This document shows, one piece after another, positions 37,469-47,071 of a stretch of 64,000 bases of DNA. The notes beneath the pieces are model-generated. The model ran no database searches, had not been told where the DNA came from, and was given only the letters and a program-made list of their open reading frames with translations. The stretch spans positions 754,144 to 818,143 of the forward strand of contig NZ_CP061288.1 in assembly GCF_018687355.1 (NCBI RefSeq), written 5' to 3'. Each line of letters opens with the position of its first letter. Within the stretch, counting starts at the first letter, position 1. This DNA is from Polynucleobacter sp. VK25. GTDB taxonomy: Bacteria > Pseudomonadota > Gammaproteobacteria > Burkholderiales > Burkholderiaceae. Position numbers and translations under genes: made by a program.

Positions 37469-38590
37469 ATGGATGTTGTTGATATTAAATCTTTAAGTCA
37501 GTCAGTTCTTTGGGCAACCTTTGCCATTACCTTTTTTCTTGGTGCAGTCATGCAAAAGACAGGTTTTTGCAGCATGGGTGCCGTATCAGATGTATTCATT
37601 ATGTCTAGTTGGGATCGTCTGAAGCAGTGGTTCCTGGCTATTGGCGTTGCCATTATTGGATTTACTTTAATGTCTTATTTCGGGTGGATTGATCCTCTGA
37701 AGAGTATGTATACCGGAAGCAAATTTTTATGGCTTTCCACAATTGTGGGCAGCATTTTGTTCGGCATCGGGATGGTTTTGGCTTCAGGTTGTGGCAGCAA
37801 AACTTTGATCCGTATCGGCGGCGGTAATTTAAAGTCTATCGTTGTGTTTATGGTGCTGGGTCTAACGGCTTATATGACGATGCGTGGGTTCTTAGGTGTT
37901 ATTCGCATTAATACCCTGGATACTTTCTTTATTGCATTTAATACTCCACAGGATCTTCCGAGTCTTTTAAGTGCGCCTCTGGGCGTTGCTCGTCCAACCC
38001 TGCATCTGGCTCTCGGGTTGATCATTGGCTCTGCATTTATTACATATGCCTTGGTGAGTAAAGCATTTTGGACTGCTGAAAATCTATTTGCTGGCATTTC
38101 AGTTGGTTTGGCAATTTGTGCCGTATGGTGGGTCTCAGGCAATCTTGGTTTTGTTGCTGAAGATCCAAATACTTTAGAAGAAGTTTTTTTGCTTACGAAC
38201 TCGGGGCGTATGGAAAGTTTGTCTTTTGTAGCGCCTTACGCCTATTCACTTGACTGGTTAATGATGTACAGCGATACCTCGAAAGTGATAACAATTGGCA
38301 TTATGGCTGTTTTGGGAATGATTTTGGGGTCGGCTGTGATTTCTATTGCGACAAAATCATTTCGCTGGGAATCCTTCCGCAACACTGAAGACACTGCGAA
38401 TCATTTGGTCGGTGCTGCATTGATGGGCTTTGGTGGTGTGACCGCTTTAGGTTGTACAGTGGGGCAGGGTTTGAGTGGTATTTCAACGCTAGCCCTGGGA
38501 TCATTACTGGCATTACCAGGATTTATTTTCGGAGCTTATTTAGGCTTGCGTTACTTGCAAAAACGTCTTGCCCCTAACCCTTGCAGCTAA
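37469..38590 (+). CDS. YeeE/YedE family (TsuA-like) sulfur-species transporter
   Basis: A polytopic membrane protein of 373 residues with about ten hydrophobic segments. Conserved cysteine-containing loops are GFCSMGAVSDVF, ASGCGSKTLIRIGGGNLKS and LGCTVGQGLSG, the pattern of YeeE/YedE proteins. The best studied member, TsuA, moves thiosulfate through a cysteine relay. Location after the sox cluster supports import or export of a reduced sulfur compound. Direction and substrate are not visible. Confidence 0.88.
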   Translation: MDVVDIKSLSQSVLWATFAITFFLGAVMQKTGFCSMGAVSDVFIMSSWDRLKQWFLAIGVAIIGFTLMSYFGWIDPLKSMYTGSKFLWLSTIVGSILFGIGMVLASGCGSKTLIRIGGGNLKSIVVFMVLGLTAYMTMRGFLGVIRINTLDTFFIAFNTPQDLPSLLSAPLGVARPTLHLALGLIIGSAFITYALVSKAFWTAENLFAGISVGLAICAVWWVSGNLGFVAEDPNTLEEVFLLTNSGRMESLSFVAPYAYSLDWLMMYSDTSKVITIGIMAVLGMILGSAVISIATKSFRWESFRNTEDTANHLVGAALMGFGGVTALGCTVGQGLSGISTLALGSLLALPGFIFGAYLGLRYLQKRLAPNPCS

Positions 38591-38614
38591 TTTTATAGAT
38601 TGCTAGATTAAATA

Positions 38615-39052
38615 ATGCAAATTGACTGGTTCTCATTCACGCCCATCCCTTCCTTATTGGGTGGAATGATCCTTGGTATTGCTGCTGCACTCTACGTACT
38701 GCTGCATGGCCGTATTTTGGGCATCAGCGGCATTGTTTCTGGATTGCTACACCCCAAGCTGACTGATTCAGCCTGGCGTGTCAGTCTTGTCTTGGGTTTG
38801 GTATCGGCGCCATTTATGGCGGCACTATTTTTTGGAATATTCCCAGTTGTAGAAATTGAATCCGACTGGATTGCCATTGTGATTGCCGGTCTTCTGGTTG
38901 GCTTTGGTGCTCACTATGGATCTGGTTGTACAAGTGGGCATGGTATCTGCGGACTCTCGCGTTTATCGCCGCGATCTCTTGTTGCCACGCTCTCCTTTAT
39001 GGGCGCAGGCTTCTTAACTGTTTTTATTCTTCGTCATTTGATCGGAGTCTAA
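38615..39052 (+). CDS. YeeE/YedE family half-size membrane protein (PmpA-like)
   Basis: The 145-residue protein has four membrane segments with GRILGISGIVSGLL and the cysteine loop GSGCTSGHGICGLSRLSPRS. It is half the size of the preceding transporter and is followed after one base by a second half-size protein, so the two likely form a heteromeric channel like PmpA/PmpB. It probably carries a reduced sulfur species. Confidence 0.87.
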   Translation: MQIDWFSFTPIPSLLGGMILGIAAALYVLLHGRILGISGIVSGLLHPKLTDSAWRVSLVLGLVSAPFMAALFFGIFPVVEIESDWIAIVIAGLLVGFGAHYGSGCTSGHGICGLSRLSPRSLVATLSFMGAGFLTVFILRHLIGV

Positions 39053-39053
39053 G

Positions 39054-39497
39054 ATGAAAAAACATTTTGGTCTTTTGAGTCAGTACGCTATTGGCGTCCT
39101 CTTTGGTTGGGGCTTGATCATCTCGGGCATGAGTAATCCCCAGAAGATCTTGGGATTCTTAGATTTAGCTGGTAATTGGGATCCTTCATTGATGTTCGTG
39201 ATGTTGGGTGCGGTCATAGTAGGTCTTGGCGGGTTTTACGTAGTTAGTAAAAGAACGGAAGCTTTTTTTGGTGGCGCCTTGCATATCCCAACTCGTAGGG
39301 ATATCACGAAGCCGCTCATTGTTGGCAGCCTCATTTTTGGTGCAGGTTGGGGCATTGCTGGTTTTTGTCCTGGTCCAGCCCTAGTGGCTTTGGGCGCTGG
39401 TCACCTCAAAGCCTTGGTGTTTGTCATTGCAATGCTTGTAGGTATGGAAATCTGCGAGCGTTTCTTTACTGCCCATAGAGCCAAACCAAACATCTAA
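39054..39497 (+). CDS. YeeE/YedE-related half-size membrane protein (DUF6691, PmpB-like)
   Basis: A 147-residue protein of four membrane segments with FGWGLIISGMSNPQKILGFLDL and WGIAGFCPGPALVALGAG carrying the conserved cysteine. It begins one base after its partner gene ends (TAAGATG), so synthesis is coupled. It is the expected partner of the preceding protein. Confidence 0.87.
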   Translation: MKKHFGLLSQYAIGVLFGWGLIISGMSNPQKILGFLDLAGNWDPSLMFVMLGAVIVGLGGFYVVSKRTEAFFGGALHIPTRRDITKPLIVGSLIFGAGWGIAGFCPGPALVALGAGHLKALVFVIAMLVGMEICERFFTAHRAKPNI

Positions 39498-39553
39498 GTC
39501 GCGCCTGATTTAAAATCAACCCCATCACATATTTACTGAATGTAGAGGGTTTC

Positions 39554-39898
39554 ATGAGTCTTCCAATTTCTTGCCATAACGACCAGTTTGGCACTCTCGG
39601 TCAGATCGATCCAAGTCACTTGGCTGAAATTGCTCAGCAGGGCTATAAGAGCGTAATTAATAATCGCCCTGATGGTGAAGGTGGTCCAGACCAGCCAACC
39701 AGTGCAAGCATTCAAGCGGAAGCAGAAAAATTGGGATTGAATTACGCTTATTTACCAGTCGTGCCTAGCGCTATGACTGTTGAACAAGTGAGAGAGATGG
39801 CGCGTTTGCTAAAGACAATGCCTGGTCCAGTTTTAGCATTCTGCCGTTCTGGTGCGCGCTCAACTAATCTATATCAACTTGCGCTGCAAGTGGGTTAA
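39554..39898 (+). CDS. TIGR01244-type sulfurtransferase/phosphatase domain protein
   Basis: A 114-residue soluble protein with the DSP/rhodanese-like loop AFCRSGARSTNLY at about 96-108, an active-site cysteine loop CxxxxR. The N-terminal GQIDPSHLAEIAQQGYKSVINNRPDGEG is typical of the Blh N-terminal domain family. In related sulfur operons this domain is linked to persulfide handling. It follows the YeeE genes by 56 bases. Function is inferred from family and place. Confidence 0.85.
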   Translation: MSLPISCHNDQFGTLGQIDPSHLAEIAQQGYKSVINNRPDGEGGPDQPTSASIQAEAEKLGLNYAYLPVVPSAMTVEQVREMARLLKTMPGPVLAFCRSGARSTNLYQLALQVG

Positions 39899-39921
39899 GT
39901 TAACAAAGCTTTCGTCAATCT

Positions 39922-40341
39922 ATGCGCATCACCATTCCAGAAGAGAGAAAACTGGTTCATGAAATGATCATGCCCATTCGTTGGGGTGATATGGATGCGT
40001 ATGGGCACGTTAACAATACTATTTACTTTCGGTATATGGAGCAAGCGCGCTGCGAGTGGATTACTTCCATGGGTTACGATGTTGCTCCTGGTCGTGAGTC
40101 GATGTTGATGCTCAATGGCTTCTGTAATTTTTATCAGCAGCTCACCTTTCCAGGCGAGTTGATCTTGAAGACTTCAATTGGTGCTATTGGTAGAACTAGT
40201 CTTGATCTCTACACCAGTATGGCTTTAACTACCTCACCCGAAGTGGAGGCTGCTATTGGTGGTGCCACTATGGTTTGGGTTGATCTCACTACCAATAAGT
40301 CTGCTCCATGGCCGGAGCATGTATTAGAGAAGTTGCGCTAG
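39922..40341 (+). CDS. hotdog-fold acyl-CoA thioesterase (YbgC/FadM type)
   Basis: The 139-residue protein has the 4HBT motif IRWGDMDAYGHVNNTIYFRYMEQ-like at about 18-40, with the catalytic aspartate and the conserved HVNN, and later GRTSLDLYTSM. It would hydrolyse acyl-CoA; the chain preference is not visible. mnmH starts six bases after its stop. Confidence 0.87.
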   Translation: MRITIPEERKLVHEMIMPIRWGDMDAYGHVNNTIYFRYMEQARCEWITSMGYDVAPGRESMLMLNGFCNFYQQLTFPGELILKTSIGAIGRTSLDLYTSMALTTSPEVEAAIGGATMVWVDLTTNKSAPWPEHVLEKLR

Positions 40342-40347
40342 CCTACC

Positions 40348-41433
40348 GTGCAACCGAGTAATCCGCACATTCTCAGATCTGATCAATTTTTATCTGAGTT
40401 AGATCAGTTTGATTTAGTGATTGATGTCAGATCTCCAGCTGAGTTTGCGCTGGATCATATTCCAGGCGCAGTCAATTATCCGGTTTTGAATAACGAGGAG
40501 CGCGCCACAATTGGTACGCTCTATAAACAAGAATCTCCTTTTGCGGCCAAAAAACTTGGCGCCGCTTTAGTTTCTAAAAATATTGCTACACACCTAGAGA
40601 GTCACTTTCTAGAGTTCCCCCGTGAATGGCGTCCGTTAATTTATTGCTGGCGTGGCGGCGAAAGAAGTGGTGCGTTTACCCATATTCTCAATCGCATTGG
40701 CTGGAAAGCTAAACAGCTCGAGGGCGGATATCAGGGATTTAGAAGAACCGTCATTGACGGCCTGGACCATGCTGCAAAACAATTTTCATTTCAGGTTATT
40801 TGTGGAATGACGGGGAGCGGCAAAACAAGAGTCCTACAGGATATTGGCGCTCTAGGCGCTCAAATTCTAGATCTAGAGGGCTTGGCCGTGCACCGCGGCT
40901 CAGTGCTAGGTAACGAGCCCAACGAAGACCAGCCTTCGCAAAAAGGCTTTGAGACTGCCTTGTGGAACGCCTTGCGTTTGCTTCATCCTTCTAAGCCCGT
41001 ATTTGTGGAGTCTGAAAGCAAAAAGGTAGGGGGCTTACACGTACCTGATGCCTTGATGGAAAAGATTCGCAATGGTGCCTGTATCGAATTGCGGTCGAGC
41101 ACGCAGACTCGAGTTTCTTGGTTGATTCGTGAATATCATCACTTCTTAACGGATACCGATAATTTCAAGCAGAAGTTAGCTTTGCTCACTACCCATTATG
41201 GAAAAGTGCAAATCTCCAAATGGAATGAAGCTATTGATGCGGGTAATTTTCCAGAGCTGGTTGAAGAGTTGCTCGTAAGGCATTACGACCCCTCATACCA
41301 ATCATCAATTGTGCGGAACTTTCCCCAATACAAGATCGAGAATTTTGTACAACTAGAAGATGATAGCGACGAGGCCTTTGCCAAAGCAGCAAAGGCCATC
41401 GTTTCTGAGCTTGGTTCTGAGTTAGCCGATTAA
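40348..41433 (+). CDS. mnmH: tRNA 2-selenouridine synthase
   Basis: Converts 2-thiouridine at tRNA position 34 to selenouridine through a geranylated intermediate. The 361-residue protein has an N-terminal rhodanese domain ([19 protein letters not shown]; active cysteine C100 in [13 protein letters not shown]) and a P-loop domain beginning [16 protein letters not shown] near residue 152. The start is GTG. It requires selenophosphate (selD), not seen in this window. Its stop shares TTAA with the stop of the convergent gcdH. Confidence 0.92.
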   Translation: MQPSNPHILRSDQFLSELDQFDLVIDVRSPAEFALDHIPGAVNYPVLNNEERATIGTLYKQESPFAAKKLGAALVSKNIATHLESHFLEFPREWRPLIYCWRGGERSGAFTHILNRIGWKAKQLEGGYQGFRRTVIDGLDHAAKQFSFQVICGMTGSGKTRVLQDIGALGAQILDLEGLAVHRGSVLGNEPNEDQPSQKGFETALWNALRLLHPSKPVFVESESKKVGGLHVPDALMEKIRNGACIELRSSTQTRVSWLIREYHHFLTDTDNFKQKLALLTTHYGKVQISKWNEAIDAGNFPELVEELLVRHYDPSYQSSIVRNFPQYKIENFVQLEDDSDEAFAKAAKAIVSELGSELAD

Positions 41434-42614
41434 CTGAACGCTTGAATGCCAGTTTGCGCACGACCCAGAATGAGGGCGTGAATGTCATGAGTACCCTCGT
41501 AGGTGTTCACAACTTCTAAGTTGAGCATGTGACGCACAACGCCGTACTCATCAGAAATACCATTGCCACCGTGCATATCGCGTGCCATACGAGCAATGTC
41601 CAAAGATTTGCCACAAGAGTTGCGTTTCATGATGGAAGTAATTTCTGGAGCAGCAATGCCTTCATCTTTCATGCGACCTAAACGCAAACAACCCTGGAGA
41701 CCAAGAGTAACTTCAGTTTGCATGTCAGCCAATTTCTTTTGAATCAATTGATTGGCGGCTAGTGGCTTGCCAAATTGCTTCCGATCCATGGTGTATTGGC
41801 GAGCGGCATACCAACACCATTCAGCAGCTCCCAAAACACCCCAGGCGATGCCATAACGAGCTGAATTAAGGCAGGTGAAGGGGCCTTTGAGGCCTTCAAT
41901 TTCAGGGAATTCATTCTCAGCTGGCACGAATACTTCATCCATTACGATTTCACCCGTGATGGAGGCGCGCAGACCCATCTTGCCGGAGATTTTTGGAGCG
42001 CTTAAGCCCTTCATGCCTTTCTCAAGGATGTAGCCACGAATAATGCCTTCATCATTTTTCGCCCACACTACAAATACATCAGCAATTGGGGAATTGGAGA
42101 TCCACATCTTCGAACCCGTTAATGAAAATCCACCAGGGACTTTCTTGGCACGAGTAATCATGCCGCCAGCATCGGAACCATAGTTTGGTTCTGTTAAACC
42201 AAAGCAACCAATCCATTCGCCGCTCGCTAATTTAGGCAGATACTTTTGCTTTTGTGCTTCGCTACCAAATTCATTAATGGGCACCATGACCAAGGAGGAC
42301 TGCACACTCATCATGGAACGGTAACCAGAATCAACACGCTCAATTTCACGAGCAATCAAACCGTAAGAAACATAGTTCAGATTTGCTCCGCCGTATTGTT
42401 CGGGAATAGTGATACCCAATAGACCAAGTTCACCCATTTCACGAAAGATGGCTGGGTCAGTTGTTTCATTGCGGTAAGCATCATGAATGCGTGGCATGAG
42501 GCGTCCTTGAGCGTATTCAGCTGCTGCATCACGAACCATGCGCTCTTCTTCAGTTAGCTGGGTATCGAGAAGCAGGGGGTCTGCCCAGTTAAAGCTTGCC
42601 TTACTTTTGCTCAT
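41430..42614 (-). CDS. gcdH: glutaryl-CoA dehydrogenase
   Basis: Acyl-CoA dehydrogenase of 394 residues that oxidises and decarboxylates glutaryl-CoA to crotonyl-CoA in lysine/tryptophan/benzoate breakdown. [37 protein letters not shown] and the catalytic glutamate in [17 protein letters not shown] mark the GcdH subgroup. The flavin passes electrons to ETF, whose quinone oxidoreductase is encoded at 47-49 kb. Convergent with mnmH. Confidence 0.93.
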   Translation of the reverse strand: MSKSKASFNWADPLLLDTQLTEEERMVRDAAAEYAQGRLMPRIHDAYRNETTDPAIFREMGELGLLGITIPEQYGGANLNYVSYGLIAREIERVDSGYRSMMSVQSSLVMVPINEFGSEAQKQKYLPKLASGEWIGCFGLTEPNYGSDAGGMITRAKKVPGGFSLTGSKMWISNSPIADVFVVWAKNDEGIIRGYILEKGMKGLSAPKISGKMGLRASITGEIVMDEVFVPAENEFPEIEGLKGPFTCLNSARYGIAWGVLGAAEWCWYAARQYTMDRKQFGKPLAANQLIQKKLADMQTEVTLGLQGCLRLGRMKDEGIAAPEITSIMKRNSCGKSLDIARMARDMHGGNGISDEYGVVRHMLNLEVVNTYEGTHDIHALILGRAQTGIQAFS

Positions 42615-42719
42615 TGCCTTGTCATCCTCTATTCGGTGTGATCGTTACTTTAGGTCCGCTCCCTGCGAATTTCCAGGAATGCAGATATTCTTATTTGTAT
42701 TATCCATTTTTCTGCACTT

Positions 42720-43427
42720 ATGGACTTACCAAGACATCATCGCTATTACGACCTCATTTTGGCCGCCTTTGTGGTCGTTTTGTTGTGCTCGAATTTTATT
42801 GGTGCCGGCAAGGCGGCGGTAGTGGATTTGCCGTACTTTGGGTCCGTTCCGTTTGGTGCGGGAATCCTATTTTTCCCAATTGCCTATTTCTTTGGCGATA
42901 TTCTCACCGAGGTCTACGGATACGCCTACGATCGCAGGGCGGTTTGGGCAGGTTTTGCTGCCCTCGCATTTGCAGCCATCATGGCGCAGATTGTCATCGC
43001 CTTGCCAGTAGCGTCAGGTGAATATATGGCCAATTACCAGCAAGGCCTCGAAACGGTTTTTGGTAATTCATGGCGTATTGCCTTAGCTTCCATGTTCTCG
43101 TTTTGGTGTGGCAGTCTTGTAAATGGCTATGTTTTGGCCAAAATGAAAGTTTGGACTCAGGGGCGCTTTCTGTGGATGAGGACGATTGGCTCTACCGCGG
43201 TAGGGGAGATGGTTGATTCTTCATTCTTCTATGTGTTGGCTTTCTATGGTATCTGGCCAACCCATGAAATCATTCAGGTAGCGCTGGCTCAATACGTCCT
43301 GAAGACCTCCTGGGAAGTTCTGGCAACCCCGATGACCTATTGGGTCGTGAACTTCCTTAAGCGTAAGGAAAATGAGGATTTCTATGATATTCATACGAAT
43401 TTCACCCCATTTAGGGTCAAAGTCTAA
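42720..43427 (+). CDS. yhhQ: queuosine precursor transporter
   Basis: A 235-residue membrane protein of the YhhQ/ECF-like family with about six membrane segments. HHRYYDLILAAFVVVLLCSN near the start and PIAYFFGDILTEVYGYAYDRR are signature stretches, with GSTAVGEMVDSSFFYVLAF later. It imports preQ0/preQ1 for queuosine. It is divergent from gcdH (105-bp gap). I saw no convincing preQ1 riboswitch in the leader. Confidence 0.92.
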   Translation: MDLPRHHRYYDLILAAFVVVLLCSNFIGAGKAAVVDLPYFGSVPFGAGILFFPIAYFFGDILTEVYGYAYDRRAVWAGFAALAFAAIMAQIVIALPVASGEYMANYQQGLETVFGNSWRIALASMFSFWCGSLVNGYVLAKMKVWTQGRFLWMRTIGSTAVGEMVDSSFFYVLAFYGIWPTHEIIQVALAQYVLKTSWEVLATPMTYWVVNFLKRKENEDFYDIHTNFTPFRVKV

Positions 43428-43452
43428 GCAAGACCTCGAGCTTCCTGCCAAC

Positions 43453-43485
43453 AAAGACCTCTAAGCCGTTAAAATAACGGTCTTT
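43453..43485 (+). other. overlapping hairpins after yhhQ
   Basis: CCGTTA-AAA-TAACGG forms a compact stem, and AAAGACC with GGTCTTT forms an alternative outer stem sharing two bases with the first. TCTTTGCCCCC follows. It may end the yhhQ transcript, but the uridine run is weak. Confidence 0.4.
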
Positions 43486-43542
43486 GCCCCCAAAGTCGGG
43501 GGGTAACTATCCAATTGAATTTCAGAAAGCTAGAAAACATCC

Positions 43543-45150
43543 GTGCTGTCAGCATCTAATATCACCATGCAGTTTGGGGCAAAGCCTCTGTTTGAAAATA
43601 TTTCCGTGAAGTTTGGCGGCGGTAATCGTTATGGTCTGATCGGCGCAAACGGTTGCGGCAAATCGACCTTCATGAAAATTTTAGGTGGCGAGCTCGAGCC
43701 AACCAGCGGTAATGTGAGTTTGGATCCTGGCATTCGTTTGGGTAAGTTGCGTCAGGATCAATTTGCTTACGAGGATGTGCGCGTACTAGATGTAGTGATG
43801 ATGGGTCACGAAGAAATGTGGAGGGCTGCTGCTGAGCGCGATGCAATCTACGCTAATCCAGACGCTACTGATGAAGATTACATGAAGGCTGCCGAGCTTG
43901 AAGGTAAGTATGCTGAATACGGTGGCTATACAGCAGAAGCTAAAGCAGGCGAATTGTTATTGGGTATTGGCATTCCTATCGAACAACACAACGGGCCTAT
44001 GAGCAATGTTGCCCCAGGTTGGAAGTTGCGTGTGTTGCTTGCGCAAGCATTGTTCTCCGATCCAGATGTCTTGTTGCTAGATGAGCCAACCAATAACTTG
44101 GATATTCATTCCATTCATTGGCTTGAGGACATCCTGAATCAAATTAAGAGCACCATTGTGATCATTTCCCATGACCGTCACTTCCTCAATGAAGTCTGTA
44201 CGCACATGGCCGATATGGACTATGGAACCTTAAAGGTTTACCCAGGCAACTACGACTCCTATATGTTGGCATCGGTGCAGGCTCGTACACAACAGTTAAG
44301 CAATAACGTAAAAGCCAAAGAAAAAATTGCTGAATTAGCTGCTTTCGTGGCGCGCTTCTCTGCAAATGCTTCGAAGGCTCGTCAAGCGACTTCACGTCAG
44401 AGGCAGCTGGAGAAGATTGAGATTGTTGAAGTGAAGCCTTCTTCACGTCAAAATCCATTCATACGTTTTGACACTGAGAAGAAGTTGCATAACATGGCAG
44501 TTGAGTGCAATGCACTGACCAAAGCTTATGACCGCGTTATCTTCAAGAATTTCAAATTAGGCGTGCGCGCTGGCGAGAAAATTGCCATCATTGGTCAAAA
44601 CGGTGCTGGTAAGACAACCCTATTAAAAACAATCTTGAGTAAGCGCTTTGAAGGTATTGCTGCCGATAGCGGTGATGTGAAATGGGCTGAGAACGCCAAT
44701 GTTGGTGTGATGCCTCAAGACAATACCGAGATGTTCGCCAAAGACGAATTGCTCATGGACTGGATGAATTGGTGGCGCAACACTGGCGACGATGATCAAG
44801 TCATCCGTGGCACATTAGGTCGTCTCTTGTTCTCTGGTGATGACATTGGCAAGTCCGTTAAGGTTCTATCTGGTGGTGAAAAGGGCAGAATGATTTGGGG
44901 CAAACTCATGCTCCAAAAATATAACGTCTTGGCAATGGATGAGCCAACCAACCATATGGATATGGAATCAATCGAGAGCTTACAAATTGCACTTGAGAAA
45001 TTCGATGGCACGCTCATATTTGTTTCTCATGACCGTGAGTTCGTATCTGCTTTAGCGAATCGCATCTTGGAGGTGAAGATGGATGGAACGGTTACCGATT
45101 ACTCAGGCACTTACGAAGAGTATTTGCGTAGCCAAGCGCTTGAGGGCTAA
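43543..45150 (+). CDS. ABC-F family ATP-binding protein (YbiT-like)
   Basis: Two ABC domains in one soluble chain of 535 residues, with no membrane part. Walker A loops are GANGCGKST (near 33) and GQNGAGKTT (near 355). Signature and Walker B of the second half are [15 protein letters not shown] and [14 protein letters not shown]. The inter-domain linker with many Arg/Lys/Gln ([17 protein letters not shown]) is the ribosome-contacting P-site motif of ABC-F proteins. The sequence is closest in style to YbiT. The start is GTG. Confidence 0.9.
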   Translation: MLSASNITMQFGAKPLFENISVKFGGGNRYGLIGANGCGKSTFMKILGGELEPTSGNVSLDPGIRLGKLRQDQFAYEDVRVLDVVMMGHEEMWRAAAERDAIYANPDATDEDYMKAAELEGKYAEYGGYTAEAKAGELLLGIGIPIEQHNGPMSNVAPGWKLRVLLAQALFSDPDVLLLDEPTNNLDIHSIHWLEDILNQIKSTIVIISHDRHFLNEVCTHMADMDYGTLKVYPGNYDSYMLASVQARTQQLSNNVKAKEKIAELAAFVARFSANASKARQATSRQRQLEKIEIVEVKPSSRQNPFIRFDTEKKLHNMAVECNALTKAYDRVIFKNFKLGVRAGEKIAIIGQNGAGKTTLLKTILSKRFEGIAADSGDVKWAENANVGVMPQDNTEMFAKDELLMDWMNWWRNTGDDDQVIRGTLGRLLFSGDDIGKSVKVLSGGEKGRMIWGKLMLQKYNVLAMDEPTNHMDMESIESLQIALEKFDGTLIFVSHDREFVSALANRILEVKMDGTVTDYSGTYEEYLRSQALEG

Positions 45151-45170
45151 GACAGTCCTAAGCAATTAAA

Positions 45171-45204
45171 AAATAAGCCCATAAATAAGCCCATAAATAA
45201 GCCC
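45171..45204. repeat. three tandem copies of AAATAAGCCC (12-bp period)
   Basis: AAATAAGCCC begins at 45171, 45183 and 45195, joined by AT. Each copy is complementary to the single downstream arm GGGCTTATTT at 45211-45220, so three alternative hairpins are possible. Confidence 0.85.
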
Positions 45205-45220
45205 CTAAGTGGGCTTATTT
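45195..45220. terminator. bidirectional terminator after ABC-F gene
   Basis: AAATAAGCCC-CTAAGT-GGGCTTATTT forms a 10-bp stem 44 bases after the ABC-F stop. The TAG stop codon of the convergent DUF1289 gene (45205-45207 on the complementary strand) lies in the loop, and the right arm is the end of that coding region. Confidence 0.8.
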
Positions 45221-45468
45221 TCTTTGGCCTGTCGTTGAAAGCGAGTCGCAGTACCTTCTGCTCGAATGCGCTGCCATACAGAATCTTTTTCTTCTTGAGA
45301 AAAGAATACCCAATTACTCACTTCGCCAAGTGTTCGCCCACACCCTTGGCAGATTTCATCGTATAGCGTAGTACACACACCGATACAAGGCGAGTCAGAG
45401 TCTGCATCCCCAGTGGAGAGAGAATGAGAGCCATCTTGCAGGGCCGGTTTGGTGTCTTCAGAATTCAT
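45205..45468 (-). CDS. DUF1289 protein with four-cysteine motif
   Basis: A small protein of 87 residues. The conserved core SPCIGVCTTLYDEICQGCGRT has the pattern C-x3-C-x7-C-x2-C, suggesting a bound metal (zinc or Fe-S), followed by EVSNWVFFSQEEKDSVWQRI. The function of DUF1289 proteins is unknown. Its ATG overlaps the stop of the GNAT gene by four bases (ATGA), so the two are coupled. Confidence 0.88.
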   Translation of the reverse strand: MNSEDTKPALQDGSHSLSTGDADSDSPCIGVCTTLYDEICQGCGRTLGEVSNWVFFSQEEKDSVWQRIRAEGTATRFQRQAKENKPT

Positions 45469-46643
45469 GGCTGTACTTTAGACGATTTCAAAGGACTGTG
45501 CTCGGCGAGCTCATCAACATAGGCGCCAATACCTTGATGCTCACGATCTAAGAAGTGTTTTACCGCCTTAGCAAATTGCGGATCGGCAATGAAATGGGCA
45601 GATTGAATAGTCTTAGGTAAAAATCCGCGTGCCATCTTTTGCTCTCCTTGGGCCCCACCTTCAAAAGTTTGAATCTTTTGAGAAATACAATATTCGATCG
45701 CCTGATAGTAAGCGGTTTCAAAGTGTAAGCAGGGCACATGCTCAATAGCACCCCAATATCTTCCATAAGCCTTCGAGGTTGTAGGGTCAACCACCAGCAA
45801 TGATGAGGCGATTGGACTGCCATTGCGCTCAGCAATAATGAGGTGCAGATTCTCAGGCATGCGCTGCGCCCATAGCTTAAAAAAAGCCTCATTCAAATAA
45901 GGGCTAGAGCGATGCTCTAAATAGGTATTGGCATAGCACCGATAGAAGAACTCCCAATCGGCATTAGTTGAAGACTCTCCAGGGATGTGTCTAAAGCTAA
46001 TAAGCTCTCGCGCTACCTGTTCGCGTTCCCGCCGAATATTTTTTCGACGCTTCATCGTAAGAGCTGATAGAAAATGCTCGAAATTTTCAAAGCCCTGGTT
46101 ATGCCAATGAAATTGCACAGAGTCACGCAACATAAAACCGTGCTCCTTCAAAGCCTCTAATTCGGTTGCATAGGGAAACAATACATGCGCCGATGACAAA
46201 TCGTTTTGCAGAACCAAAGCTTTTAGACCCTCTATCAAACGCCTAGCAACTCCGCTAGCATCAATACCGTCCCCACTAAGACTCAAAATCCTTGAGCCCT
46301 GAACTGGGGTGAATGGAATGGCGCAGAGTGCTTTGGGAAAATATTGCATTCCTTGCTGCTCATAAGCTTGTGCCCACGACCAGTCAAATACAAATTCTCC
46401 GTAAGAATGTTGTTTTAGGTAGAGAGGTAGGGCGCCTATCAGCCTCTGATCATCTCGTAAAAGAAGGTGCGCAACTTGCCAACCTGTATTGCCGCCAACG
46501 CAACCAGTTTCTTCTAGCGCACTGAGAAATTCATGGCGAAGAAAAGGTCCTGCATCTGCAGGAAGCAAGGCGTTCCAGTCATTACTGGGGATATCGCTTA
46601 AGCGATCGAGTATTTCTAATTGAAAAGAATCGGGCGGAGCCAC
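45465..46643 (-). CDS. GNAT/FemAB-like acyltransferase (DUF482)
   Basis: A 392-residue protein of the DUF482 group (often called peptidogalycan biosynthesis protein), with a FemAB-like GNAT fold. Recognisable stretches are FLRHEFLSALEETGCVGGNTGWQV, the basic helix TMKRRKNIRREREQV, and the C-terminal TFEGGAQGEQKMARGFLP. The substrate is not known. It lies two bases after gloA and overlaps the DUF1289 gene. Confidence 0.86.
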   Translation of the reverse strand: MAPPDSFQLEILDRLSDIPSNDWNALLPADAGPFLRHEFLSALEETGCVGGNTGWQVAHLLLRDDQRLIGALPLYLKQHSYGEFVFDWSWAQAYEQQGMQYFPKALCAIPFTPVQGSRILSLSGDGIDASGVARRLIEGLKALVLQNDLSSAHVLFPYATELEALKEHGFMLRDSVQFHWHNQGFENFEHFLSALTMKRRKNIRREREQVARELISFRHIPGESSTNADWEFFYRCYANTYLEHRSSPYLNEAFFKLWAQRMPENLHLIIAERNGSPIASSLLVVDPTTSKAYGRYWGAIEHVPCLHFETAYYQAIEYCISQKIQTFEGGAQGEQKMARGFLPKTIQSAHFIADPQFAKAVKHFLDREHQGIGAYVDELAEHSPLKSSKVQP

Positions 46644-46645
46644 GA

Positions 46646-47032
46646 TTAGCGCTGAATGAGTTCTATTTTGTAGCCATCGGGGTCGGTAACGAAGGCGATG
46701 ATGGTATCTCCACCAGCAACTGGACCGGCCTCACGAGTGACATTGCCACCTGCAGCCTTGATGGCTGTGCAAGCGGCATAAGCATCAGGAACTTCGATTG
46801 CAATGTGTCCGTATGCTGTGCCTAAATCATAGGAATGAACGCCGTGGTTGAAGGTAAGCTCAATCTCGGATTGGCCGTCACCATTGCCTTTACCGTATCC
46901 CACAAAAGCCAATGAATATTTCTGCTCAGGACGCTCTGTCGTGCGCAATAAATTCATGCCCAAAACTTTGGTGTAGAAATCAACAGAGCGATTTAAGTCG
47001 CCGACGCGCAGCATAGTGTGTAGGATCATCAT
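46646..47032 (-). CDS. gloA: lactoylglutathione lyase (glyoxalase I)
   Basis: Converts the methylglyoxal-glutathione adduct to S-lactoylglutathione. The 128-residue protein has two vicinal-oxygen-chelate repeats: [41 protein letters not shown] and YKIELIQR supply the two His and two Glu metal ligands. Length and motifs fit the nickel-dependent short bacterial type. Two consecutive ATG codons leave the first residue uncertain. Confidence 0.94.
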   Translation of the reverse strand: MMILHTMLRVGDLNRSVDFYTKVLGMNLLRTTERPEQKYSLAFVGYGKGNGDGQSEIELTFNHGVHSYDLGTAYGHIAIEVPDAYAACTAIKAAGGNVTREAGPVAGGDTIIAFVTDPDGYKIELIQR

Positions 47033-47071
47033 GGTTTGAATATAACGCTATTTATTTAATCGTGTTGAGAT

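Noticed and set aside
28933-39500. Sox cluster as a recently acquired genomic island
   Set aside because: Base composition and spacing look like the flanks, and no integrase, transposase, tRNA junction or direct repeat borders it. Transfer at an older date cannot be judged from this window.
42615-42719. preQ1 riboswitch ahead of the queuosine-precursor transporter
   Set aside because: The 105-base leader lacks the short pseudoknot pattern of preQ1 class I and I could not fit another class, so no riboswitch is claimed.
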